Made by a program: the position numbers and the translations under genes. A DNA stretch of 27,486 nt from a virus, in IMG/VR virus record IMGVR_UViG_3300021074_000110, positions 1-27,486 of that record; one strand, 5' to 3'. The notes under the pieces were generated by a model. It did no database searches and was not told where the DNA came from. It worked only from the letters and a program-made list of their open reading frames with translations. Below, in pieces: positions 1 to 5,084 of this stretch; positions within the stretch are counted from its first letter, which is position 1, and the number at the start of each line of letters is the position of its first letter.

Positions 1-421
1 CTATATCTGTATTATCTAATCTATTCTTATCTAATCTATCCTTACCTACTCTTACCTTACCTGCGTATACATCTTGTATACAGTCTGTATACGAACCATT
101 CTCTTTAACAGATAATGTACCCTTTTCTTTTAGATATTTAGTCTCTGAATAGCGGTCCTTTGCAATATAATTATGAATCTTCCAATGTTTTATGACAAGT
201 ATTCCGCTATCAAACGATAGGAGAAACCTTTTAACTAATAGTATTTTCATATCATCTTCATTCACCCCTATAATCTTCATCACTTTTTTAGGGTTGTTTA
301 CAAACCCATCATCATCAGCCCTCATCGCAAGATGAAAATAGAGTAATTGTGATGTGGCTGGCATATCCAGGAACACATCTGTATCTACAATCTGCAAACT
401 AAACATTCTTTTTTGTGCCAA
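1..421 (-). CDS. Phage replisome organizer, DnaD-like N-terminal region (partial)
   Basis: The reading frame is open from a TTG start at 421 to the window edge (about 140 codons), so the C-terminus is missing. TTG is chosen because GGAGGT lies 5-6 nt upstream and because it gives the MAQKRMFS beginning typical of this family; the first ATG is five codons later. The N-terminal block (MFSLQIVDTDVFLDMP, LYFHLAMRADDDGFVNNPKK, HWKIHNYIAKDRY) matches phage replisome organizers of Firmicutes phages. In that family it is a winged-helix DNA-binding domain that binds the origin and recruits the replicative helicase or its loader. After about residue 100 comes a low-complexity linker with short repeats (KVRVGKDRLDKNRLDN), where such proteins usually join a DnaD-type C-terminal domain. 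The linker DNA holds tandem repeats that could form an internal origin. It is the first gene after the promoter at 522-550. The family call is confident; the exact start is less so. Confidence 0.85.
   Translation of the reverse strand, partial: MAQKRMFSLQIVDTDVFLDMPATSQLLYFHLAMRADDDGFVNNPKKVMKIIGVNEDDMKILLVKRFLLSFDSGILVIKHWKIHNYIAKDRYSETKYLKEKGTLSVKENGSYTDCIQDVYAGKVRVGKDRLDKNRLDNTDI
12..41. repeat. Two 15-bp tandem repeats in the linker of the replisome organizer
   Basis: Positions 12-26 and 27-41 are two adjacent 15-mers that differ at one base (TTATCTAATCTATTC and TTATCTAATCTATCC). They encode the RLD-containing linker repeat on the minus strand. Shorter TTACC repeats continue to about 61. 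They may simply be linker codons, or part of an internal replication origin. Confidence 0.7.
65..92. repeat. Three GTATAC palindromes at exact 11-bp spacing
   Basis: GTATAC occurs at 65-70, 76-81 and 87-92, so the sites start exactly 11 bp apart, about one helical turn. They lie in the coding sequence of the replisome organizer. Iterons inside initiator genes are known (for example in lambda O), which makes these candidate initiator-binding sites. This is inference; only the spacing is observed. Confidence 0.6.
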
Positions 422-449
422 AATAACCTCCAGTTAACGCAAACGACTC

Positions 450-518
450 CTCTGAGATAAGCAGAGAAGTCACTTGCGAAAATTTATAAACTTTTTTATT
501 GTTGCTTATCTCAACAAT
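450..518. promoter_or_regulatory. Two hairpins with complementary CTTATCT/AGATAAG loops
   Basis: Positions 498-518 form a perfect 7-bp inverted repeat (ATTGTTG / CAACAAT) around the loop CTTATCT. Positions 450-466 form a 5-bp inverted repeat (CTCTG / CAGAG) around the loop AGATAAG, the reverse complement of the first loop. Both lie in the predicted 5' leader of the replisome organizer, and the first overlaps the predicted transcription start near 515. They could be an operator pair, or RNA hairpins able to kiss through their loops. The function is unknown. Confidence 0.5.
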
Positions 519-521
519 CTT

Positions 522-550
522 ATTATATATTATTTTTTTACTTATGTAAA
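522..550 (-). promoter_or_regulatory. Sigma70-type promoter for the replisome organizer
   Basis: On the minus strand the -35 is TTTACA (550-545, five of six consensus bases), the spacer is 17 bp and the -10 is TATAAT (527-522, six of six). The predicted start is near 515, leaving a leader of about 95 nt before the TTG at 421. It is flanked by palindromes on both sides, which suggests regulation. Confidence 0.7.
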
Positions 551-555
551 TATTT

Positions 556-596
556 GTTGGTAGGGGAGTACCAACTGTTTCTGAGGGATAACTCAG
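556..596. promoter_or_regulatory. Two palindromes just upstream of the promoter
   Basis: Positions 556-575 form a perfect 7-bp inverted repeat (GTTGGTA / TACCAAC) with a 6-nt centre, ending 6 bp before the -35. Positions 581-596 are CTGAG / CTCAG with a 6-nt centre. Their placement directly upstream of a near-consensus promoter fits binding sites for a repressor or activator. The protein that would bind is not identified. Confidence 0.5.
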
Positions 597-614
597 GCGT
601 TGAAGATACTCCCC

Positions 615-664
615 TGTATAGATATCGTCTATTTTTGTATAGATAATATCCAGTTTGTATAGAT
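615..664. repeat. Three TGTATAGAT direct repeats spaced about 20-21 bp
   Basis: Exact 9-mers occur at 615-623, 636-644 and 656-664, spaced 21 and 20 bp, close to two helical turns. They lie between the end of the metallophosphoesterase and the replication promoter. Same-face direct repeats beside an initiator gene fit iterons or activator sites. Confidence 0.65.
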
Positions 665-672
665 TTAGATAT

Positions 673-1254
673 TTAGATAGATATATGGATGTCGTTACGG
701 TCTGCGTCAAGGTGGATGTTGGCCACGCCTACACGCTCTGGCTGATAATTCTTTTGCTCCGCGTAGCTGTCGTCATATTTCAGGAAAGCTCCTGTAAGTA
801 CGAAGTAACGCTTCTTGGTGACCATTACCTTGTTGCGAGCATCATACTCACGATACTCATCGGACTTCATGTCCAAGGTGTGAACATGTCCGTACAGATA
901 AAGGTCTGACTTGTTCCAAGCCGAGATGTCCAGAACCTTCTTGATTTTGGTATGCCTCAGGGTTGCCCCCGAAGAACCATGCGTAGAGAAAACGATGTAA
1001 CGCTGAGAACCAACATGAAGAACATGGTTCATGGCGTAACCGAGGTAACGGATTTTCAGTATCTTGCAGATGACCTTCATGACATTGATGCCCGTAGCCT
1101 GGTAGATACGAAAAGAGTGGTTTCCAATATGTGACCCAATTATCAAGTCACGATACGGTTCAAGCATCTCAATCATATCTTCCAGTTGTGTCTGGGGGTC
1201 GGACTGCTCGTAGACACCAGCCCCGATTGAATATCGGCTAGACGCCTCCAATAG
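673..1254 (-). CDS. Metallophosphoesterase, exon 2 (C-terminal part)
   Basis: This exon follows a group I intron and continues exon 1 (1954-2154) in frame; the joined protein is about 260 aa. It begins CTA TTG GAG GCG, so the splice restores a GD-LLEA motif. Later motifs of the calcineurin-like phosphoesterase fold are visible: GNH (in IGNHSFRIY), FSTHGSSG and GHVH. These residues bind two metal ions and the scissile phosphate in DNA- or RNA-processing and phosphatase relatives. The third motif reads GNHS, where GNHD or GNHE is usual. The substrate is unknown; phage members near replication genes are often assumed to act on nucleic acids. A TTG at 1251 could give a separate start, but the splice model explains the boundary better. 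Confidence 0.85.
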   Translation of the reverse strand, partial: LLEASSRYSIGAGVYEQSDPQTQLEDMIEMLEPYRDLIIGSHIGNHSFRIYQATGINVMKVICKILKIRYLGYAMNHVLHVGSQRYIVFSTHGSSGATLRHTKIKKVLDISAWNKSDLYLYGHVHTLDMKSDEYREYDARNKVMVTKKRYFVLTGAFLKYDDSYAEQKNYQPERVGVANIHLDADRNDIHISI

Positions 1255-1312
1255 CTATATGTTATCGCCAGTTTTTATGTTCTGGCTTCTATTAGTCTCC
1301 TAATAGTTCGGA

Positions 1313-1762
1313 CTATATCTTCAACTTGTATTTATGAACTTTTAAGTGGCAACTTCTGCAGAGTGTTATGAGATTAGTTGGGTCGTTGTTGGCAATTTGG
1401 TTGGGTTTTCTGTTCGTTGTCTCGTCTATGTGATGAATAACCAGTTGGTTATCCGAATCACACACTTGACACACGAACTTATCCCTTTCCAAGATGTCTT
1501 GGCGAATCCCGCCAAATCTTACTCTATCCTTGTTTGTCCTCTTATATCTTCTAACCGCTTCTGGGTGTTCTGCTTGGTAAATTCTACTAAGCATTAGTAA
1601 ACGAGTTTTATTACGATGGTATCTTTCTTTTTGGAGTTTTTGCATTCTCTCCTTGTTGTCTATATACCATTTTTGTTTATACTCTTTTTCGTGTCCAGCA
1701 TAAACATTTTCGTCTTTGGTCCGCTTTCTTTTCCCATCAGCGTCTATATATTGATTAGCCAT
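1313..1762 (-). CDS. Intron-encoded HNH homing endonuclease
   Basis: This 149-aa protein lies inside the group I intron, between the R and S core elements. The N-terminal two thirds is a basic helical region with YxxNKER-like repeats, as in intron HNH proteins. The C-terminus has the HNH/zinc module: CQVC near residue 98, LVIHHID, the N of NLITLC, and CRSCHLKVH, with two CxxC pairs for structural zinc. Homing enzymes of this kind cut intron-less alleles and drive copying of the intron. The stop codon lies inside the S element of the ribozyme, so the gene and the catalytic core share bases. Only a weak Shine-Dalgarno is seen before the ATG, but a promoter is found just upstream. Confidence 0.93.
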   Translation of the reverse strand: MANQYIDADGKRKRTKDENVYAGHEKEYKQKWYIDNKERMQKLQKERYHRNKTRLLMLSRIYQAEHPEAVRRYKRTNKDRVRFGGIRQDILERDKFVCQVCDSDNQLVIHHIDETTNRKPNQIANNDPTNLITLCRSCHLKVHKYKLKI

Positions 1763-1768
1763 ATTCTA

Positions 1769-1797
1769 ATTATAGAGTATGCTATTCAAAAATACAA
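1769..1797 (-). promoter_or_regulatory. Candidate promoter inside the intron for the HNH gene
   Basis: On the minus strand TTGTAT (1797-1792) and TATAAT (1774-1769) are separated by exactly 17 bp. The -10 is perfect; the -35 matches three of six bases. The predicted start falls about at the ATG (1762), so the transcript would have almost no leader, which fits the poor Shine-Dalgarno. Confidence 0.5.
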
Positions 1798-1953
1798 GTG
1801 CTTCCTCTTTAGTCTCTGAACCTTCCCCTTTCGGGGCTTGGCTGCTGATTGACCGTTTGTGCTAAACCTTTCGGTTTTCGCCTCTTGGGTTATCCCAGCA
1901 ATTTAAGAAGTTTTTGTACAAGTCCTCACGGACTTGGGGTGACCTATATGTTA

Positions 1954-2154
1954 ATCACCCATTAACAGTATCCACGCATCGTCTTTGCGGCAGAACTCAA
2001 GCGTGCGTTGAAACTTGTCAACATCACAGTTGATTGCTCCGAAGTGAACATCTCCTATTGGTACAAGGAGTTTTGAGCCTTCGGACTTAACGACATTGAG
2101 TTTTACTGGTCTACCTATGATTTTGTCGTTCATTTCTATCTTCGTGTCCATCAT
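1954..2154 (-). CDS. Metallophosphoesterase, exon 1 (N-terminal part)
   Basis: Exon 1 encodes 67 residues from ATG ATG at 2154, preceded by GAGGTGA; either Met could start. It contains the first metallophosphoesterase motif, GDVHFG, and ends with LLMGD, the first half of the second metal-binding motif (GD followed by LLE in exon 2). If the intron is not removed, translation stops at TAA immediately after GD (1953-1951), giving a useless fragment. Splicing to 1254 keeps the frame and restores the conserved order GDxH, GD, GNH, GHxH. The gene starts a few bases after the broken zinc-finger gene upstream. Confidence 0.9.
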
Positions 2155-2159
2155 TCACC

Positions 2160-2412
2160 TCACTCCATATGGGCGACAGCGTAGCAACAGATGTCCAGAT
2201 ACTCACAGGCTTCGCACTTGTCGGTGTTCATTCCCGTAGCAAGGCAGTCGTGCAAGAAGTCGTAGTGGAATTGTCTGTGACAGATGATGTGAAGCGGAGT
2301 TGTTATCCGACCTTCACTTCTGTTTACGAACTTAGCTTTAGGAAACCAGTAAATAGTGGTGCTTATTCCAAGTCCCCTTCTTAAGGGTTTTCTTACAGAT
2401 TGGACAACGCAC
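2160..2412 (-). pseudogene. Small zinc-finger / HNH-like protein, frameshifted
   Basis: Two reading frames make one sensible protein. The first starts at GTG 2412 (VRCPICKKTLKKGTWNKHHY) and soon stops. A second frame continues from about 2340 with WFPKAKFVNRSEGR, LHIICHRQFHYDF and CEACEYLDICC to TGA at 2160. Removing one T in the run near TATTTAC would give HHYYWFPK and join them; the 253-nt span is one base over a multiple of three. The CxxC pair, HH and CHRQFH suggest a small zinc-binding nuclease-like fold. The gene directly follows a homing endonuclease and seems to have lost its original 5' end (see 2930-2956). A +1 ribosomal shift or a sequencing error are alternatives. Confidence 0.6.
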
Positions 2413-2427
2413 CTGAATCACCCTCTT

Positions 2428-2874
2428 TCAAAGCTCAATGCCTCTTTGGGTCATTTCATCTTGATACGCTTGGTGAGCTTCACCTATGGTATCAAAACGA
2501 CCTATGTGGAATTTCTTGTAGTTGATACATCCCCAAGCTTTCCACTTATTACGAGATTTGTCCCAGTAAACACCCTGCGGTGCAGGATATTTCTTAGACC
2601 TACTCCCTTGTTGGTTTCTAACATTAACAGAGTTGGTTGTTATCCGTAAGTTCTCCCTACGATTATCCAACCTATCTCCGTTTATGTGGTCTACCAACAT
2701 TCCTTTTGGTGGATTCATTATCACCGTGTGCATTCTGATAGATTTTCTCTTTCCGCCTACTTTTCTTGTGCAGTAGGCATATCTATCAAACTGCCATTTG
2801 TGTTGGGTAAGTAATTCATAGTCAGAGTCGTCAACTATTGTTACTCTCCCCTGAGTTAATTTAATTTCCTTCAT
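2428..2874 (-). CDS. HNH homing endonuclease with AP2 domain
   Basis: This 148-aa protein has a strong AAAGGAG before the ATG. Residues about 1-45 form a short beta region common in this family (MKEIKLTQGRVTIVDDSDY). The HNH_3 core follows (VDHINGDRLDNRRENLRI), and then a C-terminal AP2-type DNA-binding domain (GVYWDKSRNKWKAWG, FHIGRFDTIGEAHQAYQ). Free-standing enzymes of this kind spread by cutting related phage genomes. No group I intron core was recognised around it. It lies between a 9-codon fragment MAKCPILW and a gene starting VRCPICKK, so it probably landed in a zinc-finger gene. Confidence 0.92.
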   Translation of the reverse strand: MKEIKLTQGRVTIVDDSDYELLTQHKWQFDRYAYCTRKVGGKRKSIRMHTVIMNPPKGMLVDHINGDRLDNRRENLRITTNSVNVRNQQGSRSKKYPAPQGVYWDKSRNKWKAWGCINYKKFHIGRFDTIGEAHQAYQDEMTQRGIEL

Positions 2875-2929
2875 ATACTCCTTTCCGAGTTATATTACTC
2901 ATTTATTAGAAATTATTTATACTAACATA

Positions 2930-2956
2930 TTACCACAAAATGGGACACTTAGCCAT
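2930..2956 (-). pseudogene. Severed 5' end of the zinc-finger gene
   Basis: A mini-ORF with a good site (AGGGGGAAGTG then ATG at 2956) reads MAKCPILW and stops. It overlaps the previous stop as TGATG. Its MAKCPI matches the VRCPIC start of the gene on the far side of the endonuclease, and joining after CPI would give MAKCPICKKTLKKG. It is most simply the original start of that gene, cut off by insertion of the endonuclease. It is very short, so chance cannot be excluded. Confidence 0.5.
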
Positions 2957-3090
2957 CACTTCCCCCTGACTCCAGGTATTAGATGCCACCACCAACCGAA
3001 GCCAGTGGTCTTGGGGTCTTTCTTGGGTGGGTTTTGATAAGCACAAGTCTTTGAGCCTATCGGGCAACCACACGCCCAATGGCGGTTCAC
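2956..3090 (-). CDS. Small Cys- and Trp-rich protein with GFGWWWHL motif
   Basis: This 44-aa protein starts at GTG 3090, overlapping the end of the one-TM peptide, with AAGGA just upstream. It contains CGCPIGSKTC near the N-terminus (possible metal binding) and GFGWWWHL at residues 30-37. The same GFGWWWHL occurs in the gene at 3735-3884. The tiny tandem overlaps with its neighbours indicate one translated operon. The function is not known. Confidence 0.6.
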   Translation of the reverse strand: MNRHWACGCPIGSKTCAYQNPPKKDPKTTGFGWWWHLIPGVRGK

Positions 3091-3164
3091 GATTCCTTCT
3101 TTGCGTGAAGCAAGTAGGCGATAAAATATCCTACTGCTATCCCTATGAGGATTCCCGAGACCAT
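3087..3164 (-). CDS. 25-residue one-TM peptide
   Basis: MVSGILIGIAVGYFIAYLLH is one hydrophobic helix, followed by the basic tail AKKES. AGGAGG lies 5 nt before the ATG at 3164; an adjacent ATG at 3167 is possible but too close to the site. The stop overlaps the start of the next gene (GTGA). It resembles small phage membrane peptides such as holin-like or regulatory proteins, but nothing specific can be assigned. Confidence 0.65.
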   Translation of the reverse strand: MVSGILIGIAVGYFIAYLLHAKKES

Positions 3165-3173
3165 CATCGCCTC

Positions 3174-3416
3174 CTATTGGCTTGACAAATGCCCGTAAAT
3201 ATCCAGCATAGGCACTTGCTTGTAGATGCAGATAAGCCCAGAACCCTGAACATATCCCCACTTGAGAGCATCTTCGTGCATCCCCGATGCCATTATTCCC
3301 CTGATGATGGTTGTCATCATATCGTCGTAGTTGCCTTCATCTTCAATAAAGATTGTACCGATTAAAACTCTCTTGAGGGAGGTTAGTGGCAAGTAATAAT
3401 CATCTATGGTCGTCAT
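3174..3416 (-). CDS. Hypothetical protein, 80 aa
   Basis: The ATG at 3416 follows GAGG by about 8 nt; in-frame codons further upstream exist, but this start has the best site. The protein is acidic in the middle (IEDEGNYDD) with YYLPLTSLKRVL near the start and GLICIYKQVPM near the end. No signal peptide or membrane segment is seen. It sits in a run of tiny genes between lysis and DNA-metabolism genes. I do not recognise the family. Confidence 0.65.
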   Translation of the reverse strand: MTTIDDYYLPLTSLKRVLIGTIFIEDEGNYDDMMTTIIRGIMASGMHEDALKWGYVQGSGLICIYKQVPMLDIYGHLSSQ

Positions 3417-3563
3417 CACCACCACCTCGCCTTCAGAGAGTAGGTATAAAAGTAGTTTGAGCAACAGTCACACCAGTAAAAAAGAGTTAGTTGATTCCAA
3501 AGCAGACACCAGGTATGGCAAAAGGGCAGACTGCCGCTATCACCAATTCCCCCTGAACTCTTA

Positions 3564-3692
3564 TCAGTTGAGTATGGACCATCGTTCCAGCCCCTTGTTG
3601 ATGAAGCGGACTACCAGGTAGGCAATCCACATACCGACATAGATGGTTGAGAGAGTGACGAACAGCAATATAATTATTCTATTCAGCTTCAT
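3564..3692 (-). CDS. 42-residue one-TM protein
   Basis: The protein starts MKLNRIIILLFVTL and its hydrophobic segment continues through TIYVGMWIAYLVVRF (about residues 5-30). It has a short basic/polar tail (INKGLERWSILN). GGAGG is 6 nt before the ATG. The start lies inside the end of the zinc-ribbon gene, a 14-nt overlap, so the two are probably translationally coupled. It may be an accessory lysis or membrane protein. The 150 bases downstream to 3416 hold no gene I can support. Confidence 0.7.
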   Translation of the reverse strand: MKLNRIIILLFVTLSTIYVGMWIAYLVVRFINKGLERWSILN

Positions 3693-3840
3693 CACAGTCC
3701 TCCACAAACCAGTAGCCGCAATTCCAACATGTCCTTACTTTGAGAGGTTTTTTCTTTCCTGTGACTTGGGTGAGTTTGTGACAACTGGGGCATCGGCACA
3801 TAAGGTAGTCGATGCCTTCATATTCAAGGATGATGTACAT
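3679..3840 (-). CDS. Small zinc-ribbon protein, 53 aa
   Basis: The protein has two cysteine knuckles, CRCPSCH (residues 15-21) and CWNC (38-41), a spacing typical of a zinc ribbon, with a Lys-rich stretch between them (GKKKPLK). The C-terminus is acidic (EDCDEAE). GGAGGT lies 5 nt before the ATG at 3840. It overlaps the GWWWHL gene upstream and the one-TM gene downstream. Such mini-proteins in phages often bind nucleic acid or host proteins; the role here is unknown. Confidence 0.8.
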   Translation of the reverse strand: MYIILEYEGIDYLMCRCPSCHKLTQVTGKKKPLKVRTCWNCGYWFVEDCDEAE

Positions 3841-3884
3841 TTGTTACCTCCGCATAGATGCCACCACCAACCAAACCCTTCCAT
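3735..3884 (-). CDS. Small protein starting with GFGWWWHL, overlapping the zinc-ribbon gene
   Basis: A 49-codon frame opens at ATG 3884 with an excellent GGAGG site and begins MEGFGWWWHLCGGNKC. From 3840 on it shares DNA with the zinc-ribbon gene in another frame. The start of the frame is convincing and shares GFGWWWHL with the 44-aa protein at 2956-3090. The later part has no recognisable features and may only be permitted by overlap. It could be a leader peptide that couples translation of the zinc ribbon. Confidence 0.45.
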   Translation of the reverse strand: MEGFGWWWHLCGGNKCTSSLNMKASTTLCADAPVVTNSPKSQERKNLSK

Positions 3885-3932
3885 TTTTCCTCCTCTAATC
3901 TAAATTTTAAGGTACTTGCTTAGTTGCAGATA

Positions 3933-3954
3933 AATGGCGACTTAAATCGCCATT
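3933..3954 (-). terminator. Hairpin downstream of the holin gene
   Basis: A perfect 8-bp stem (AATGGCGA / TCGCCATT) with a 6-nt loop starts 9 bases past the holin stop. On the minus strand the stem is followed by TTTAT, a weak U tract. It could be a leaky terminator or a processing or stability hairpin that separates the lysis genes from the tiny genes downstream. Confidence 0.5.
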
Positions 3955-3962
3955 CACTAAAA

Positions 3963-4151
3963 CTAAAACTTTGCTTTAGTTGTAGGATTGTTCAAACCTG
4001 CGAATACATTGATAATGGTTGAAAACGCTCCAACCCAAATCTTCACGGTTTCACTTAATTCAGGCATCAGTAAAACAATAATTGTCCCAATGATAGTTAA
4101 TAATTGGATAATAACGACAGGACTTTTAAGCCTTTTTAATACTTCTTTCAT
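3963..4151 (-). CDS. Holin (LC3-like)
   Basis: A 62-aa membrane protein starting MKEVLKRLKSPVVIIQLLT, with AAAGGAGG 8 nt before the ATG at 4151; a GTG three codons upstream overlaps the site and is rejected. It has two hydrophobic segments (about residues 11-28 and 36-54) around a short turn (LMPELSETVKIW), and the tail GLNNPTTKAKF is typical of LC3-type small holins. Holins assemble in the cytoplasmic membrane and release or activate the endolysin at a set time. It is the gene directly after the amidase, the normal lysis pairing. Confidence 0.82.
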   Translation of the reverse strand: MKEVLKRLKSPVVIIQLLTIIGTIIVLLMPELSETVKIWVGAFSTIINVFAGLNNPTTKAKF

Positions 4152-4178
4152 CTTTCTCACCTCCTTTCTAATTTATTC

Positions 4179-5084
4179 TTATTTCTTCCCGAACAATCTT
4201 TTAAAGAGTTGTATAATTACTCCCCACAACGCTTGTAACGCATTCTGAGGCGTTATAACGGGCTTTTCTGGCGTTGGTGGTGTGATAGAGGGGGTAGGAA
4301 TAATCGGGTCAACAGGGGGCGTTGTAGGCGTTTCTGGTGGGTCTAAGATAGGGTCTCCAATAAACGGTGGCTCTACTACTACGATAGGTTTATCTTTGAA
4401 TCCGACTATGTTTCCATCAGGGTCTTTTATTGAGCCAGCTTCTAAAGTATCTAGTTTGTTCTGAGCATTCCCTTGAGATGAATAAGCCCCGACTTGAGTT
4501 CCATTAGCGTCATACACTCTCCAAAATTTAGGAGCTACAACAGGTGGGTCTTGAACTGGCGGTGGAGTTGGCGGTGCGACAACCGAGATACTTCCGCCGT
4601 TACGATACTTCTGAACGCTTGGTAACAGGTTAAATCCTGGACAGGCACTTGCTCCGACTTCTCCGTGACCGAATACATCGTTTGAATCAGCAGGAAACTC
4701 AGGATGTTGAGTGCAGAGTTCGTCTAAGAGTCCTTGTAGGGCTGAGAGTTGTTGAGCTGTGGGTTGTTGTTGGGTGAAGTCCCCATCTAAGCAAATAGCG
4801 ATTGAAGCTCTATTAACTGGATAGTTGCCACAATGCCAAAGGGTATCAGTCCAGTTACGGCATTGATAGACATCTCCTAAGTTTGAAATCTTGTAATGAT
4901 ACTGGAGTCCATCTTCACCCCGACCTATATGAAAGTTCGCTTGTTGAATATACCTTGTTAGGTCATCATAAGCTTCAGGTCGCCACTGGGCGTCGTGATG
5001 ACAAATAAGGTGGGTTATCCCCCCAATATTATGAGGTGTGTCCTGTGTCCCATTCCTGGGTAGTTGTGAAATTATATTTATCAT
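4179..5084 (-). CDS. N-acetylmuramoyl-L-alanine amidase (endolysin)
   Basis: The chosen start ATG 5084 has GGGGGA 3-5 nt upstream and overlaps the previous stop as ATGA. Residues about 20-155 form an Amidase_2 (T7 lysozyme/PGRP) domain: HLICHHD supplies the first zinc His, YHYKI the usual aromatic/substrate segment, and FGHGEVGASACPG the second His and the Cys, eight residues apart as in T7 lysozyme. The enzyme cuts the bond between MurNAc and L-Ala in the host wall. A small module (FWRVYDANGTQVGAY) and long Pro-rich linkers (PPTPPPV, PTPSITPPTPEKP) follow. The C-terminus is a short amphipathic basic helix (ALWGVIIQLFKRLFGKK) that could bind wall or membrane. No signal peptide is seen, so export would need the holin. 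Confidence 0.93.
   Translation of the reverse strand: MINIISQLPRNGTQDTPHNIGGITHLICHHDAQWRPEAYDDLTRYIQQANFHIGRGEDGLQYHYKISNLGDVYQCRNWTDTLWHCGNYPVNRASIAICLDGDFTQQQPTAQQLSALQGLLDELCTQHPEFPADSNDVFGHGEVGASACPGFNLLPSVQKYRNGGSISVVAPPTPPPVQDPPVVAPKFWRVYDANGTQVGAYSSQGNAQNKLDTLEAGSIKDPDGNIVGFKDKPIVVVEPPFIGDPILDPPETPTTPPVDPIIPTPSITPPTPEKPVITPQNALQALWGVIIQLFKRLFGKK

Larger units (their letters stand above)
1255..1953 (-). ncRNA. Group I self-splicing intron in the metallophosphoesterase gene
   Basis: This is a 699-nt intron. The 5' exon ends GGGTGAT (1960-1954) and pairs fully with the internal guide GTCACCC (1943-1937), with the required U-G wobble at the splice site (P1). The intron ends in G (1255). 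ATAG (1947-1944) pairs with the first four bases of exon 2, CTAT (1254-1251), giving P10. P2 is a 7-bp stem with a GTGA loop (1936-1919). Core elements are seen as P (about 1904-1887), Q (AATCAGCAGCC, about 1850-1840), a P6-type hairpin CCCC-GAAA-GGGG, R (GTTCAGAGACTAAA, 1821-1808) and S (AAGATATAGTCC, about 1321-1310). P9 is a 7-bp stem (1306-1300 with 1295-1289) with a GAGA loop, followed by a 5-bp stem at 1286-1267. The subgroup was not determined. Confidence 0.93.

Noticed and set aside
399-710. A 103-codon minus-strand ORF between the metallophosphoesterase and the replication gene
   Set aside because: It starts inside the metallophosphoesterase, has no ribosome site, and runs through the promoter, palindromes and the start of the replisome organizer.
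2895-2925. T4-type late promoter (TATAAATA) before the HNH-AP2 gene
   Set aside because: The octamer-like string lies in a very AT-rich stretch and nothing else in the window points to T4-style late transcription.
2413-2956. A second group I intron around the HNH-AP2 gene
   Set aside because: No R/S core elements, P7 or terminal-G splice arrangement could be found, and the reading that joins CPI to CKK would need an intron ending in T.
2956-3261. A 101-codon frame covering the GWWWHL gene and extending upstream
   Set aside because: The upstream part overlaps the better supported 80-aa gene and the one-TM peptide; a GTG with a ribosome site at 3090 gives the compact 44-aa product instead.
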